A DNA stretch of 5,183 nucleotides, from the NCBI GenBank assembly GCA_028717605.1, contig JAQUNM010000041.1, forward strand, positions 1-5,183, read 5' to 3'. The position numbers and the translations under genes are program-made. Positions 1 to 5,183 of this stretch are shown piece by piece. How positions within the stretch are numbered: the first letter of the stretch is position 1; every line of letters begins with the position of its first letter. Origin of the DNA: Minisyncoccota bacterium. Lineage in GTDB: Bacteria; Patescibacteriota; Minisyncoccia; Minisyncoccales; GWA2-38-27. The notes under the pieces are model-generated. The model searched no databases and was not told the origin of the DNA. It saw only the letters and a list, made by a program, of their open reading frames with translations.

Positions 1-554
1 ACATGGTGTAAACTCCATAAAAGCTCTATTATTTCTAAGCTTTTTAAAGGAATGGCTTGTAGTCCGCAGCCTCTTAACCCTAATATAACAAACTCTGTTC
101 TTTGTAATAATTGAGCCTTATTTCTTTGAAACTTTTCATCAGTTTGCTCTTCTTTATCTTTTTTAGATTTTATTTCTAAAGAAGATAAAGGGACAGTAAC
201 AAAAAAATTTTTCTGCATTATTGTTCCGCCCTCCATTATTTTTTTTATAAACTTACCATATTCTGAAACTTGTACTTTCAGGAGCTCGTTGGTTTCGTTT
301 TGTTCTATTTCTTTTATTTTATCTAAATAACCAACGATATTAAGTTTTCTAGACTGTAAAGATATTTGACAGGAGAAGTCTAAAGAATTCAAGAAGTTTT
401 GGAATTGATAAATAATAGCATCTTGTTCTTCTTGAGATTTTAAAGCAAAGTTTAAAGAGGAAACAGCTAAAATAGTTCTTAATCCCCCGTTTTTTAAAAT
501 AATAATGCCATCTTTAATTTCTTTAATTGGTAAAAAATCTTGGGTGCTTGGCAT
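1..554 (-). CDS. TraC-like protein of a type IV secretion-type module, C-terminus cut by window edge
   Basis: An open frame starts with ATG at 554 and gives 184 residues without a stop before the left edge, so the 3' end is missing. It begins MPSTQDFLPIKEI. I recognise the pattern of the TraC-like domain found in Patescibacteria beside PrgI: an N-terminal beta region (about 10-80) with GIIILKNGGLRTILAV, a helical stretch, then the IMQKNFFVTVP strand at about 112-122, a charged loop (128-145), and a closing segment (150-184) resembling the GL..LGL....L...EL..LL pattern of VirB4 N-terminal regions. No Walker motif is seen in the visible part; the ATPase is expected to be a separate gene further left. 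The start lies 1 nt after the prgI stop, which implies cotranscription and a shared membrane complex. An AAGG about 15 nt upstream is too distant to be a good ribosome binding site. The family call is from remembered pattern; the exact substrate is unknown. Confidence 0.72.
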   Translation of the reverse strand, partial: MPSTQDFLPIKEIKDGIIILKNGGLRTILAVSSLNFALKSQEEQDAIIYQFQNFLNSLDFSCQISLQSRKLNIVGYLDKIKEIEQNETNELLKVQVSEYGKFIKKIMEGGTIMQKNFFVTVPLSSLEIKSKKDKEEQTDEKFQRNKAQLLQRTEFVILGLRGCGLQAIPLKSLEIIELLWSLHH

Positions 555-555
555 T

Positions 556-960
556 TTATTTTATAGCTACCTTGTTTAAGGTATCTTTTAAGTTAGTATT
601 CTTTTTAACCAATTTAAACCTTGGGCTTTCTTTCTCCTTCTCATTTAAAATAGTTTCTTTTTTTGTTGTTTTCATTATAACAGCTTTCTTTTTCCAAAAA
701 TATACTTTTGGTCTGCCTAAAAAAACAAATAGGTTTTTCAAGAGAGTAGGCAAAGGAGTTCCTTTTATTTTTAAAATAGCTAAAGAAAAGCCTATACCAA
801 AAACAATTATGGATAAAAAAATAAACAAACCAAAAGGAACAGTAAAGTATAAAAAAACAGAAATACCTCCAGCCATTAATAAATAAGCAAATTGCTTAAA
901 ACTTAAGGGTCCAACTATTTTTGTTTCTTGCTCAATGAATTGAGGAACAGTGAATTCCAT
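556..960 (-). CDS. prgI: PrgI family membrane protein (type IV secretion-type apparatus)
   Basis: The 134-residue protein opens with MEFTVPQFIEQETKIVGPLS, the typical PrgI N-terminus ([VP]PQFI ... GPLS/T.KQ). Two adjacent membrane helices follow at about 23-42 and 44-64, joined by a tight VPFG turn, then the conserved PLPTLLKNLFVFLGRPKVYFW segment (69-89) and a basic, probably disordered cytoplasmic tail (90-134). PrgI is a small inner-membrane component encoded in Gram-positive conjugation loci such as pCF10 and thought to play a VirB3-like role beside the VirB4 ATPase. In Patescibacteria a chromosomal PrgI/TraC-like/VirB4 set is common, but whether it moves DNA, moves protein or builds a surface structure is unsettled. 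The start is fixed by homology; it lies 2 nt after the upstream stop and 1 nt before the next start. No Shine-Dalgarno sequence is evident. Confidence 0.9.
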   Translation of the reverse strand: MEFTVPQFIEQETKIVGPLSFKQFAYLLMAGGISVFLYFTVPFGLFIFLSIIVFGIGFSLAILKIKGTPLPTLLKNLFVFLGRPKVYFWKKKAVIMKTTKKETILNEKEKESPRFKLVKKNTNLKDTLNKVAIK

Positions 961-962
961 AT

Positions 963-1349
963 TTATTCTATAGGTTCTCTATAAGTATCTTTTTGATTAA
1001 TAATTTTTTCTTCTTTTCCTTCTATTTTAATATTATATAGGGCTTCTAAGGAATTTTTTACCTTTAGAAAAACAAAAGCATTAATCTCAGTGGCTATCTT
1101 TTCAGCTATTTCTTTTTTAATTTTTAATTCTTTCTCTATAGATAAAGCTAGTTGAGGAGGGGGCAACAAACCAAATAAAACATGAGCGGTCATCTTAATT
1201 ATTTGACTCTCTTTTTCTGGATCAACTTCATATCTTCGGCAAATACTGGATATTCTTTCAGTATTTTTTTCAGAAAAAGAAGCTTCTTTTAAATCTTGCG
1301 GTAAAGCCCTGTATAGTTCCCACATTTCTTCTAATGAATAGTTGAACAT
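963..1349 (-). CDS. small helical protein of unknown function, conserved-looking in Patescibacteria
   Basis: I choose ATG at 1349, giving 128 residues beginning MFNYSLEEMWELYRALPQDL. A longer version from ATG 1409 would add 20 hydrophobic residues but would overlap the end of the PBP gene by 31 nt, and the added segment looks unlike the rest. The protein is nearly all predicted helix, with no signal peptide or membrane segment. The arrangement (ALPQDL...EASFS ... I..IC.RYEVD ... VLFGLLPPPQLALSIEKEL ... A.KIATEIN.FVF..V.NSLE.LY, up to about residue 106) matches a hypothetical-protein pattern I recall from Parcubacterial genomes beside secretion-type genes. The last 22 residues are charged and probably disordered. 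It follows the PBP by 29 nt and precedes prgI by 2 nt, so a link with the secretion module or the envelope is plausible but not shown. No biochemical function can be assigned. Confidence 0.8.
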   Translation of the reverse strand: MFNYSLEEMWELYRALPQDLKEASFSEKNTERISSICRRYEVDPEKESQIIKMTAHVLFGLLPPPQLALSIEKELKIKKEIAEKIATEINAFVFLKVKNSLEALYNIKIEGKEEKIINQKDTYREPIE

Positions 1350-1384
1350 ATAATTTATTATATCAAAAAAACAAAAAATTACAA
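1350..1384 (-). promoter_or_regulatory. possible internal promoter for the small-protein/prgI/TraC-like genes
   Basis: Reading the minus strand, a perfect -10 hexamer TATAAT lies at 1362-1357 and a partial -35 hexamer TTGTAA at 1384-1379, with a 16-nt spacer. The -35 overlaps the stop codon of the PBP gene. The -10 ends 7 nt before the ATG at 1349, so the transcript would begin at or next to the start codon (leaderless), which fits the absence of a Shine-Dalgarno sequence there. This is one of the two longer gaps in the block. Caution: such hexamers occur often by chance in DNA this AT-rich. Confidence 0.25.
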
Positions 1385-3232
1385 AACTTTTTCCATAAAG
1401 TCTCTCCAAATAGGGCCAGCAATGGTCACGCCAGGGGCAATCATGGGTTCGTTGTTATTATTTCCTACCCAAACTCCAACCACCAGAGAAGGGGTATAGC
1501 CTATAATCCAGGCATCTCTGAAATCATTTGAAGTTCCTGTTTTAGCCGCTATTTGATGATTATCAAAATACATTATAGATCTTGAGCCAAACATAGGTGC
1601 TCTGGCTTCATTATCAGAAAGAATATCTGTAATCATTCTAGCTACGCTGCTTTGAAGTATTCTTTGGGCAGATGGGTTATTTTGTTTTAAAACATTCTCT
1701 TGATTGTCTTGTATTTTTAAAATACTAAAAGGTTTAGCCAATAATCCTTCAGTGGCGAAAACACCATAAGCAGAGGTTAGCTCTAAAAGTTTAACTTCTC
1801 CTCCTCCTAAAACAATAGACAATCCATAAAAGCTAGGGGGTTTGATAAAAGTAGTTAAACCAAATCTTTCTAAATTTTTGATGCCGTTTTCTAGCCCTAC
1901 CAAATAAGCTAGAACCTTAACTGAAGGGATGTTTAAAGACTGAGCCAAAGATTCTCTTAAGGTAACTTCTCCTCTAAACAAACCATCATAATTGCGAGGA
2001 ATATATGGTTTCCCCCCAAAGATTCCAAAATTGGTTTCTTCGTCAATGACTATTGTCTCGTCTGTATAGCCTTTTTCAAAAGCCATAGCATAAAATAAGG
2101 GTTTTAAAGCTGATCCAGGCTGTCTTCCTCCGCCAAAGGTTGTTACATTAACCTCAGGATCAAAAAGACAGGTTTTCCCAGGAAGACAGTTTTCAGGATA
2201 AGGGTTAGCAAACCAATTTTTAGATCCGACCATAGCTAATATTTCTCCTGTTCTTGGATCAAGCGCAATCAAACCAGCATTATGAGCGTTGTATCCTTTG
2301 ATTCTTTGTTCGTGTTCTAGAACTACATTTTCTGCTATTTGTTGTAATTTCCAATCTAAAGAAGTAATTACCTTTAATCCTTTTTGTTCTAAAAAACTTC
2401 TGCCGTATTCTTGTAAGAGATAATTTTGAACTCCTAAGACAAAATGGGGAGCTTTAATTAAGTGTGTATTTTCAGTAAAGATAATTTCCTTTTTTTTAAA
2501 TTCTTCAGCCTGATCTTTTGTTATATATTTTTCGATTAGCATTCGGTTTATAACAAAGTCTTTTCTAACCAAAAGTTCTTGTTTGTTTCTACTTAATCGG
2601 CTGGGGGCATTTATTAAAGCAGTTAAGACAGCTGCTTCTGGTAAGGATATTTCTGATACAGATTTATTAAAATAATATTGGCTAGCTGTTTCCATCCCAT
2701 AAATATTAGGGCCTAAGGGAATCTGGTTTAAATACCATTCCAATATTTCTTCTTTAGAATATCGTCGCTCTATTTCTACAGCTAAGATAATTTCTTTTAT
2801 CTTTCTTTCAATTGTTCTGTCTAGGGTTAAAAAAGTTGTCCTAATTAGTTGTTGGGTGATAGTAGATCCTCCACCTACTGTTCTTCCTTTTCTCAGGTTT
2901 TCTTGTAAGGACCTAATGATTCCTCCTAAATCTATTCCTTTATGAGAATAGAAATTAGAGTCTTCGGTAGCTATTATAGCTTGAATCAAATAATCAGGAA
3001 CATCTTTTAAAAGAACAAATTCTCTTCTTTCTTCTCCATAAAGTTCATACAAAAGGGTTTTTCCACTTCTGTCATAAATCTTGGTTGATTCAACAATTGT
3101 TCTTTCGGTAAACTTTTCTGGCCTAGGCAAATCTCGGCCATAATAGATAAATAAAGAAAAAAGGATTAACAAGCCAAAAAGAAAAACAATAAGTGTCCAT
3201 AGAAAAACATATTTTAAAACTTCTTTTTTCAT
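1379..3232 (-). CDS. class A penicillin-binding protein (peptidoglycan glycosyltransferase/transpeptidase)
   Basis: This is a 617-residue bifunctional peptidoglycan synthase of the PBP1A type, which polymerises lipid II and cross-links the stem peptides outside the membrane. A short basic N-terminus precedes one membrane helix (about 8-31). The GT51 domain (about 50-225) has the EDSNFYSHKG motif with catalytic Glu90, GGSTITQQ (121-128), RKIKE with Glu147 (57 residues after Glu90, the same spacing as the two key glutamates of E. coli PBP1b), and SKEEILEWYLN (159-169). A linker of about 60 residues leads to the transpeptidase domain (about 290-605) with SALK (Ser374, Lys377), SLN (432-434) and KTGT (564-567). 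All catalytic motifs are present. It is shorter than E. coli PBP1a because no accessory domain or long C-terminal tail follows. The only two cysteines, 349 and 355, sit in an insertion before the active-site serine. It lies 10 nt after ruvC, with no visible ribosome binding site. Confidence 0.96.
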   Translation of the reverse strand: MKKEVLKYVFLWTLIVFLFGLLILFSLFIYYGRDLPRPEKFTERTIVESTKIYDRSGKTLLYELYGEERREFVLLKDVPDYLIQAIIATEDSNFYSHKGIDLGGIIRSLQENLRKGRTVGGGSTITQQLIRTTFLTLDRTIERKIKEIILAVEIERRYSKEEILEWYLNQIPLGPNIYGMETASQYYFNKSVSEISLPEAAVLTALINAPSRLSRNKQELLVRKDFVINRMLIEKYITKDQAEEFKKKEIIFTENTHLIKAPHFVLGVQNYLLQEYGRSFLEQKGLKVITSLDWKLQQIAENVVLEHEQRIKGYNAHNAGLIALDPRTGEILAMVGSKNWFANPYPENCLPGKTCLFDPEVNVTTFGGGRQPGSALKPLFYAMAFEKGYTDETIVIDEETNFGIFGGKPYIPRNYDGLFRGEVTLRESLAQSLNIPSVKVLAYLVGLENGIKNLERFGLTTFIKPPSFYGLSIVLGGGEVKLLELTSAYGVFATEGLLAKPFSILKIQDNQENVLKQNNPSAQRILQSSVARMITDILSDNEARAPMFGSRSIMYFDNHQIAAKTGTSNDFRDAWIIGYTPSLVVGVWVGNNNNEPMIAPGVTIAGPIWRDFMEKVL

Positions 3233-3242
3233 TATATTAATC

Positions 3243-3728
3243 TTAAGTTAAACAAGATTTCTTAGCAACTTGTTTTAAAAAACAACACAAGGCTATCCCT
3301 AGAGCATCAGCTGCATCATCTTGCTTAATTTTAATTTTTAATAAATTTTCAATCATTTTTTGGACCTGTTTTTTTTCAGCTCGACCATAACCAGTAATAG
3401 TCATTTTTACCTGTAAAGGAGTAAATTCATATATAGGTATTTTTTTCTTGGCAATAGCTAAAAGAATTACTCCCTTGGCCTGAGAAACAGGTAGGGCTGT
3501 TTTTAAGTTTTTAAAAAAGAATAATCTTTCTATTGCTACATAATTTGGTTTATATTTAAGAATTAATTTACTTATTTCTCTGTTAATTTTTACCAATCTT
3601 TGACTATCAGAATTTTTAGATTCAGTCAAAATACAACCCCAATTAATAGCTTCAGCTTTTTTGTCTTTGATTTTAATAATACCAAAGCCAGTCTTTTCTG
3701 TTCCAGGATCTATCCCTATAATAATCAT
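3243..3728 (-). CDS. ruvC: Holliday junction resolvase RuvC
   Basis: This 161-residue protein is a RuvC crossover-junction endonuclease, which binds four-way DNA junctions as a dimer and cuts two opposing strands using metal ions. The four acidic catalytic residues are visible: Asp7 in GIDPGTEKTGFG, Glu67 in AIERLFF, and Asp138 and Asp141 in QDDAADALGIAL. These match E. coli Asp7, Glu66, Asp138 and Asp141. The FFFKNLKTALPVSQAKG segment (70-86) matches the junction-facing helix and loop after the second catalytic residue. The length is close to the family norm. Its ATG overlaps the TGA of yebC (ATGA, 3728-3725), indicating translational coupling. Adjacent yebC and ruvC is a widespread arrangement, but ruvA and ruvB, which follow in many bacteria, are not here; a PBP gene follows instead. 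Confidence 0.97.
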   Translation of the reverse strand: MIIIGIDPGTEKTGFGIIKIKDKKAEAINWGCILTESKNSDSQRLVKINREISKLILKYKPNYVAIERLFFFKNLKTALPVSQAKGVILLAIAKKKIPIYEFTPLQVKMTITGYGRAEKKQVQKMIENLLKIKIKQDDAADALGIALCCFLKQVAKKSCLT

Positions 3729-4408
3729 TTTAAATTTGAATAAACTTTTTGAACATCATTATTATCTAAAAGACTTTCAATAAGCTTTGTAATATCTTCT
3801 GCCTGTATTTTTTCTTTTGCCACCCAAGCGATAAAAGATTCTTCTATTTTCTGATCGAGATTTTTTTTAACAGTTTCTAGTTTTTCTACCTTAGTATATA
3901 TCTTTAAAACATCTTCTTGCCATTCAAAATTTTCTGCTCCTGAATCAATAGTTATTAATTCTGCCTGTTCTTTATTTTCTGGTTTTAATAAGATAACCCC
4001 CTTTTTTTCAAATTGCCACTTTATTGCTCCTTCCGCTACTAACTTTCCCCGGTTTTCAGTAAGTATTTTTTTTATTTCTCCTAGGGCTCTTTTTTTATTA
4101 TCAGTTATTCCTTCAATTAATAGGCTAATATTTCCAGGCCCATAAGCTTCAAATAAAAAAGATTCAAGTTTTTCTCCTCCTAATTCACCAGATCCTTTTT
4201 GGATTGCTTTTTCCACAAGGCTCTTAGGTAAATTAACTCTTTTTGCTTCTTCTATTGCGTTTTTTAATTTAACGTTTGCTTCTGGGTTTTTCCCTTCTTT
4301 TGCTGCTAAAGCAATAACTTGAGTCATTTTAGAGAAAATTTGACCTCTTTTTTTATCTTCGGCTTCTTTTTTCCTTTTTATTGTTGAAAAATGACTATGA
4401 CCACTCAT
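3725..4408 (-). CDS. yebC: YebC/PmpR (TACO1) family protein
   Basis: The 227-residue protein opens with MSGHSHFSTIKRKKEAEDKK, the YebC signature (usually M.GHSKW..IK..K...D.KRG), followed by RGQIFSKMTQVI. Further family blocks are N.KLKNAIEEAK (45-56), NLPKSLVEKAIQKGSGE (59-75), EAYGPGN (87-93), the EGITDNKKRALGEIKKIL stretch (99-116), GKLVAEGAIKWQFEKKG (121-137) and LLDNNDVQKVYSNL near the C-terminus. It is only slightly shorter than typical members. The family was long annotated as a transcriptional regulator; its mitochondrial member TACO1 is a translation activator, and bacterial members are now linked to helping ribosomes through difficult, proline-rich sequences. It probably acts in the cytoplasm. 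The start is fixed by the signature, yet no Shine-Dalgarno sequence precedes it. It follows the lamin-tail gene by 31 nt and is coupled to ruvC. Confidence 0.97.
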   Translation of the reverse strand: MSGHSHFSTIKRKKEAEDKKRGQIFSKMTQVIALAAKEGKNPEANVKLKNAIEEAKRVNLPKSLVEKAIQKGSGELGGEKLESFLFEAYGPGNISLLIEGITDNKKRALGEIKKILTENRGKLVAEGAIKWQFEKKGVILLKPENKEQAELITIDSGAENFEWQEDVLKIYTKVEKLETVKKNLDQKIEESFIAWVAKEKIQAEDITKLIESLLDNNDVQKVYSNLK

Positions 4409-4439
4409 GTTTTAAAAATAGCTTAAAAAAGAATAAAAA

Positions 4440-5084
4440 TCAAGTTAGTTTTTTTAAACCAAGAATAACCAAACTACTAAATAAAGAAAGGAAAAAAGCA
4501 CTTAAAAAAGGAGCTTTATTATATTTTATTTCAGGCTTGTTAATTTTAGGGGCAATAAAGTTTTCTTGTTTTTCTTTTTCTGAAAAGAGATAAAAATCAT
4601 TATTTTTATTTCCAGTATTTTGATATTCTAAGCCTTGTTTTTTTCTTTTTATCCTCTGGTTTTTTTCTGGGTTTATCTCAAAATTATCATTGTCTTCAAA
4701 AGGGTTTTCTACCTTTCCCCAAGAAAGAGAGTCTAAAACATTATTTTTATTATCTAAGAGAGCAATGCTGTTATTTTTGGATAAATAAGCCGTGCTTTGG
4801 GTATTCGCTTTAATTTCTAAATGAAAATCATTTTTTGAATTAGCCCATAAAAAATATTCCTTTGGGGCAAGAATAGTTTGTTTAGGCAAAACCCTAATAG
4901 AAGACTCTGCTCCGGTTGAGGTCCTTTTTCTTAATTTAAAATCGGAAATATCAATGCTGTAATTTTGGGAATTGTATATTTTAATATAGTCGTTATCGCT
5001 TAAGTCGCCGGCAATTTGGACTTCTGTAATTAACAAAGAAAAAACAGGCAAAGGAAAGAATAAAAAAATTAATATTTTTAACAT
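4440..5084 (-). CDS. lamin-tail-domain surface protein with C-terminal membrane anchor
   Basis: The 214-residue protein begins with a signal peptide (MLKILIFLFFPLPVFS, possible cleavage after Ser16). The lamin tail domain, an immunoglobulin-like beta fold, starts at once: LLITEVQIAGDLSDNDYIKI (17-36), YNSQNYSIDISDFKL (37-51), then ILAPKEYFLWAN (71-82) and SIALLDNKNNVLDSLSW (106-122). Residues 143-167 keep a degenerate form of the R.....G....NT.NN.NDF motif that often ends these domains in Parcubacteria. A linker (168-190) leads to one membrane helix (about 191-210) and a KKLT tail, so the domain should lie outside the cell, anchored at its C-terminus. The protein has no cysteine and no catalytic motif; bacterial lamin-tail domains are usually regarded as binding or adhesion modules, and its partner is unknown. 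The stop is TGA. The start follows the upstream gene closely (see the frame break at 5104-5118). No ribosome binding site is seen. Confidence 0.88.
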   Translation of the reverse strand: MLKILIFLFFPLPVFSLLITEVQIAGDLSDNDYIKIYNSQNYSIDISDFKLRKRTSTGAESSIRVLPKQTILAPKEYFLWANSKNDFHLEIKANTQSTAYLSKNNSIALLDNKNNVLDSLSWGKVENPFEDNDNFEINPEKNQRIKRKKQGLEYQNTGNKNNDFYLFSEKEKQENFIAPKINKPEIKYNKAPFLSAFFLSLFSSLVILGLKKLT

Positions 5085-5103
5085 AATTTTTTAATTAAAT
5101 CTC

Positions 5104-5183
5104 TTAATTCAGCTGCTCTTCAAAGTTAAGCCCTTGAGCTGCTTTTTTCATTTCTTTTTCTAATATTTTTTTGTCCTTAACAA
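5104..5183 (-). CDS. uvrB: C-terminal end of a UVR-motif protein, probably excinuclease subunit UvrB, with a frame break in the last helix
   Basis: Only the last 25 codons are in the window; the rest lies beyond the right edge. The frame reads VKDKKILEKEMKKAAQGLNF, then EEQLN and TAA at 5106-5104. The part up to FE matches the first half of a UVR motif (LEKEMK.AA..L.FE.AA.LRD.I..L). UvrB ends with this motif and uses it to contact UvrC in nucleotide excision repair. The second half exists in another frame: starting at 5116 the sequence reads AAELRDLIKKLC and stops with TAA at 5080-5078. One base therefore seems to be missing near 5116, so the written protein loses its last 12 or so residues and gains QLN. 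Other UVR-motif proteins (UvrC, McsA, ClpC) carry the motif internally, so UvrB is the best guess. The gene symbol rests on this short tail alone. Confidence 0.6.
   Translation of the reverse strand, partial: VKDKKILEKEMKKAAQGLNFEEQLN

Noticed and set aside
527..886. Plus-strand open frame of 119 codons
   Set aside because: It lies opposite prgI and the start of the TraC-like gene, encodes a low-complexity Phe/Lys-rich product with no recognisable motif, and opposes the direction of every other gene.
1364..1378. T-rich run on the minus strand after the PBP stop as a terminator
   Set aside because: No inverted repeat precedes the T run, and the next gene follows within 29 nt on the same strand.
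1350..1409. N-terminal extension of the small helical protein from ATG 1409
   Set aside because: It would overlap the PBP gene by 31 nt, and the 20 added residues look like translated A/T-rich spacer; the ATG at 1349 gives a coherent protein.
3725..4442. UGA read as glycine (Gracilibacteria/Absconditabacteria code)
   Set aside because: TGA ends yebC exactly within an ATGA overlap with ruvC and also ends the lamin-tail gene, and no gene needs an in-frame TGA to stay open.
4409..4444. Possible promoter (TTGATT-17-TATTTT) and AT palindrome (TTTTAA/TTAAAA) before yebC
   Set aside because: Each hexamer matches consensus at only four of six positions, and A/T-only inverted repeats of six are expected by chance here; there is no G/C stem for a terminator.
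4381..4593. Plus-strand open frame of 70 codons
   Set aside because: It lies opposite the yebC start and the end of the lamin-tail gene, both of which are well supported; its product is a Lys/Phe-rich antisense shadow.
5110..5121. Programmed ribosomal frameshift at the UVR frame break
   Set aside because: A -1 slip at GAA GAG has no X XXY YYZ heptamer and I see no downstream stem; a one-base deletion or sequence error is simpler.

Overview
This window is AT-rich (roughly one third G+C) and is filled almost end to end by eight genes that all read on the minus strand, so transcription runs from high to low coordinates. The gene set and many short, Lys/Ile/Phe-rich proteins suggest a Candidate Phyla Radiation (Patescibacteria) genome, most likely Parcubacteria-like. 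The pointers are a lamin-tail protein next to yebC-ruvC, a compact class A penicillin-binding protein, and a chromosomal PrgI/TraC-like pair. This assignment is inference from family knowledge; no rRNA is present. TGA closes the yebC and lamin-tail genes and no in-frame TGA is seen inside any gene, so the UGA-to-glycine code of Gracilibacteria/Absconditabacteria does not apply.

Layout in transcription order (right to left): (1) 5183-5104, the last 25 codons of a UVR-motif protein, probably UvrB, whose reading frame breaks near its end; (2) 5084-4440, a secreted, C-terminally anchored lamin-tail-domain protein; (3) 4408-3725, YebC; (4) 3728-3243, RuvC, overlapping yebC by 4 nt (ATGA); (5) 3232-1379, a bifunctional class A PBP; (6) 1349-963, a small helical protein of unknown function; (7) 960-556, PrgI; (8) 554-1, a TraC-like protein that runs off the left edge. 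Gaps are 31 nt at most, so this is one operon-like block, possibly with an internal promoter before gene 6. No stretch over 300 bases lacks a gene. I saw no tRNA, rRNA, CRISPR array, insertion sequence or convincing hairpin terminator.

Functionally the block has three parts: DNA repair and recombination plus a translation factor (UvrB tail, RuvC, YebC), envelope building (lamin-tail surface protein, PBP1-type peptidoglycan synthase), and the start of a type IV secretion-type module (PrgI, TraC-like, with a VirB4-type ATPase expected just beyond the left edge). The order resembles what I remember of Parcubacterial chromosomes, so I see no clearly undescribed system. The most notable observations are the apparent one-base deletion in the UVR motif at about 5116, the lack of Shine-Dalgarno sequences at starts that homology fixes well, and a lone pair of cysteines in an insertion of the PBP transpeptidase domain.
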